This document shows, one piece after another, positions 5,522 through 6,429 of a stretch of DNA of 6,429 nucleotides (its first letter is position 1; every line of letters starts with the position of its first letter). Source of the DNA: an uncultured Ruaniaceae bacterium (GTDB lineage Bacteria > Actinomycetota > Actinomycetes > Actinomycetales > Beutenbergiaceae); contig CALKWS010000118.1 of the NCBI GenBank assembly GCA_938004115.1, forward strand, positions 1-6,429. The letters are read 5' to 3'. The notes beneath the pieces were generated by a model. That model did no database searches. It saw only the letters and a program-made list of their open reading frames with translations, and was not told the origin of the DNA. Position numbers and translations under genes: made by a program.

Positions 5522-6429
5522 TCAGGCCGGGAGGCGCTCGCCCGTGGAGGAGGAGAACACGTGGGACTCGCCCTCGCGGATCTTGACGTAGATCCGGTCA
5601 CCCTTCATCGGCACCTGACGCGGGTCGGTGCGCACGATGACCTGGGCGTCACCGGCCCCGGACGTGACGTGCTCGGCAACCTCCTGGTCGCCCAGCTGGC
5701 CGTACACGTAGGCGTCCGAGCCCAGTTCCTCCACCACGTTGACCTGGACGGGGAAGGCGCCCTCGTCGTTCTCGGTGGTGAGATCCAGGGACTCGGGACG
5801 GAAGCCGAGGGTGATCTCGCCCTTGTCGTCCTCGGTGAGCGCGTTGAGGGTGGCCGTGGTCAGCGGGATGTGGGTGTCGCCCAGGTTCGCCTTGCCGTCG
5901 GAGACGGCGAAGGAGCCCAGGTTCATCGCGGGGGAGCCGATGAAGCCGGCCACGAACACGTTCGCCGGGGTGTCGTACATCTCCCGCGGGGTGCCCACCT
6001 GCTGCAGCACGCCGTCCTTGAGCACCGCGATCCGGTCACCCATGGTCAGCGCCTCGGTCTGGTCGTGGGTCACGTACACGGTGGTGACGCCCAGGCGGCG
6101 CTGCAGCGAGGCGATCTGGGTGCGGGTGGAGACCCGGAGCTTGGCGTCCAGGTTGGACAACGGCTCGTCCATCAGGAACACCTGCGGGTTCCGCACGATC
6201 GCCCGGCCCATGGCCACACGCTGACGCTGACCACCGGAGAGTGCCTTGGGCTTACGGTCCAGGTACTCGGACAGGTCCAGGATCTTGGCGGCGTCCTCCA
6301 CCCGCTGGCGGATCTCGGCCTTGGGGGTGCCGGCGATCTTCAGGGCGAAGCCCATGTTGTCGGCCACCGACATGTGCGGGTACAGCGCGTAGTTCTGGAA
6401 CACCATCGCGATGTCCCGGTCCTTGGGCT
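5522..6429 (-). CDS. ugpC: Carbohydrate ABC importer ATP-binding protein (UgpC/MsiK/MalK type), N-terminus off window
   Basis: This ATPase powers uptake of sugars or glycerol-3-phosphate by binding partner permeases at the inner face of the membrane. 301 codons are visible; the start and Walker A lie beyond the right edge (about 65-70 residues missing if it has the usual 360-375). In order one sees PKDRDIAMVFQNYALYPHM (the Q-loop), signature LSGGQRQRVAMGRA (LSGGQ at 6227-6241), Walker B VFLMDEP (6161-6181), D-loop SNLDAKLR and H-loop VTHDQTEAL (His at 6065-6067). The second half is the MalK-type regulatory/TOBE region with GFIGSPAMN and GFRPESLDL. A second in-frame TGA follows the stop after two codons. 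In actinobacteria one such ATPase (MsiK) often serves many sugar transporters. Here no permease is seen on the 3' side, which fits that role, but the other side is hidden. The ugpC symbol reflects family naming; the sugar is not determined. Confidence 0.93.
   Translation of the reverse strand, partial: PKDRDIAMVFQNYALYPHMSVADNMGFALKIAGTPKAEIRQRVEDAAKILDLSEYLDRKPKALSGGQRQRVAMGRAIVRNPQVFLMDEPLSNLDAKLRVSTRTQIASLQRRLGVTTVYVTHDQTEALTMGDRIAVLKDGVLQQVGTPREMYDTPANVFVAGFIGSPAMNLGSFAVSDGKANLGDTHIPLTTATLNALTEDDKGEITLGFRPESLDLTTENDEGAFPVQVNVVEELGSDAYVYGQLGDQEVAEHVTSGAGDAQVIVRTDPRQVPMKGDRIYVKIREGESHVFSSSTGERLPA

Noticed and set aside
1..6429. A previously undescribed defence, mobile or biosynthetic system
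   Set aside because: Gene content is mostly core housekeeping and transport with uniform composition; no cluster of effector, sensor or mobility genes is visible, and only one gene is unrecognised.

Overview
The window is strongly GC-rich, with G or C at almost every third codon position. It carries short intergenic gaps and protein signatures typical of Actinomycetota. The CysS N-terminus, the basic N-terminal tail on RlmB and the pairing of a DUF4032 protein with a UgpC/MsiK-type ATPase all point to the order Micrococcales. Genus cannot be decided from sequence alone. The window reads as an ordinary chromosomal housekeeping region. I see no insertion sequence, phage gene, CRISPR array, tRNA or rRNA.

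Layout, left to right. (1) Bases 1-256 (+) are the last 84 codons of an ABC exporter ATPase domain, followed by a hairpin that incorporates its stop codon. (2) A 55-base gap holds that hairpin and a probable -10 element, then cysS (cysteinyl-tRNA synthetase) begins, apparently leaderless. (3) rlmB (23S rRNA G2251 2'-O-methyltransferase) overlaps the cysS stop codon by one base, so cysS-rlmB is a two-gene, translationally coupled operon of translation genes. It ends in a second stop-codon-overlapping inverted repeat. (4) After a 135-base gap with an imperfect dyad and a good leaderless promoter comes a 436-residue protein I do not recognise. It has an acidic N-terminal region, an Ala/Arg/Glu/Gln-rich repeated helix, and a hydrophobic C-terminus capped by a run of arginines. 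(5) Sixteen bases further on, and converging with it, is a minus-strand DUF4032 protein with a lipopolysaccharide-kinase-like fold. (6) Upstream of that on the minus strand, beyond two hairpins, is the C-terminal part of a carbohydrate-importer ATPase (UgpC/MsiK/MalK type). Its N-terminus with Walker A lies off the right edge.

How the genes relate: cysS and rlmB both serve translation and are co-transcribed. The DUF4032 gene and the importer ATPase are codirectional but separated by hairpins and an apparent own promoter, so they look like neighbours rather than one operon. The clearest unexplained items are the unrecognised 436-residue membrane-linked protein, the kinase-like DUF4032 protein, and the recurring stop-codon-embedded hairpins and leaderless starts. 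I found no convincing evidence of a new multi-gene system here.
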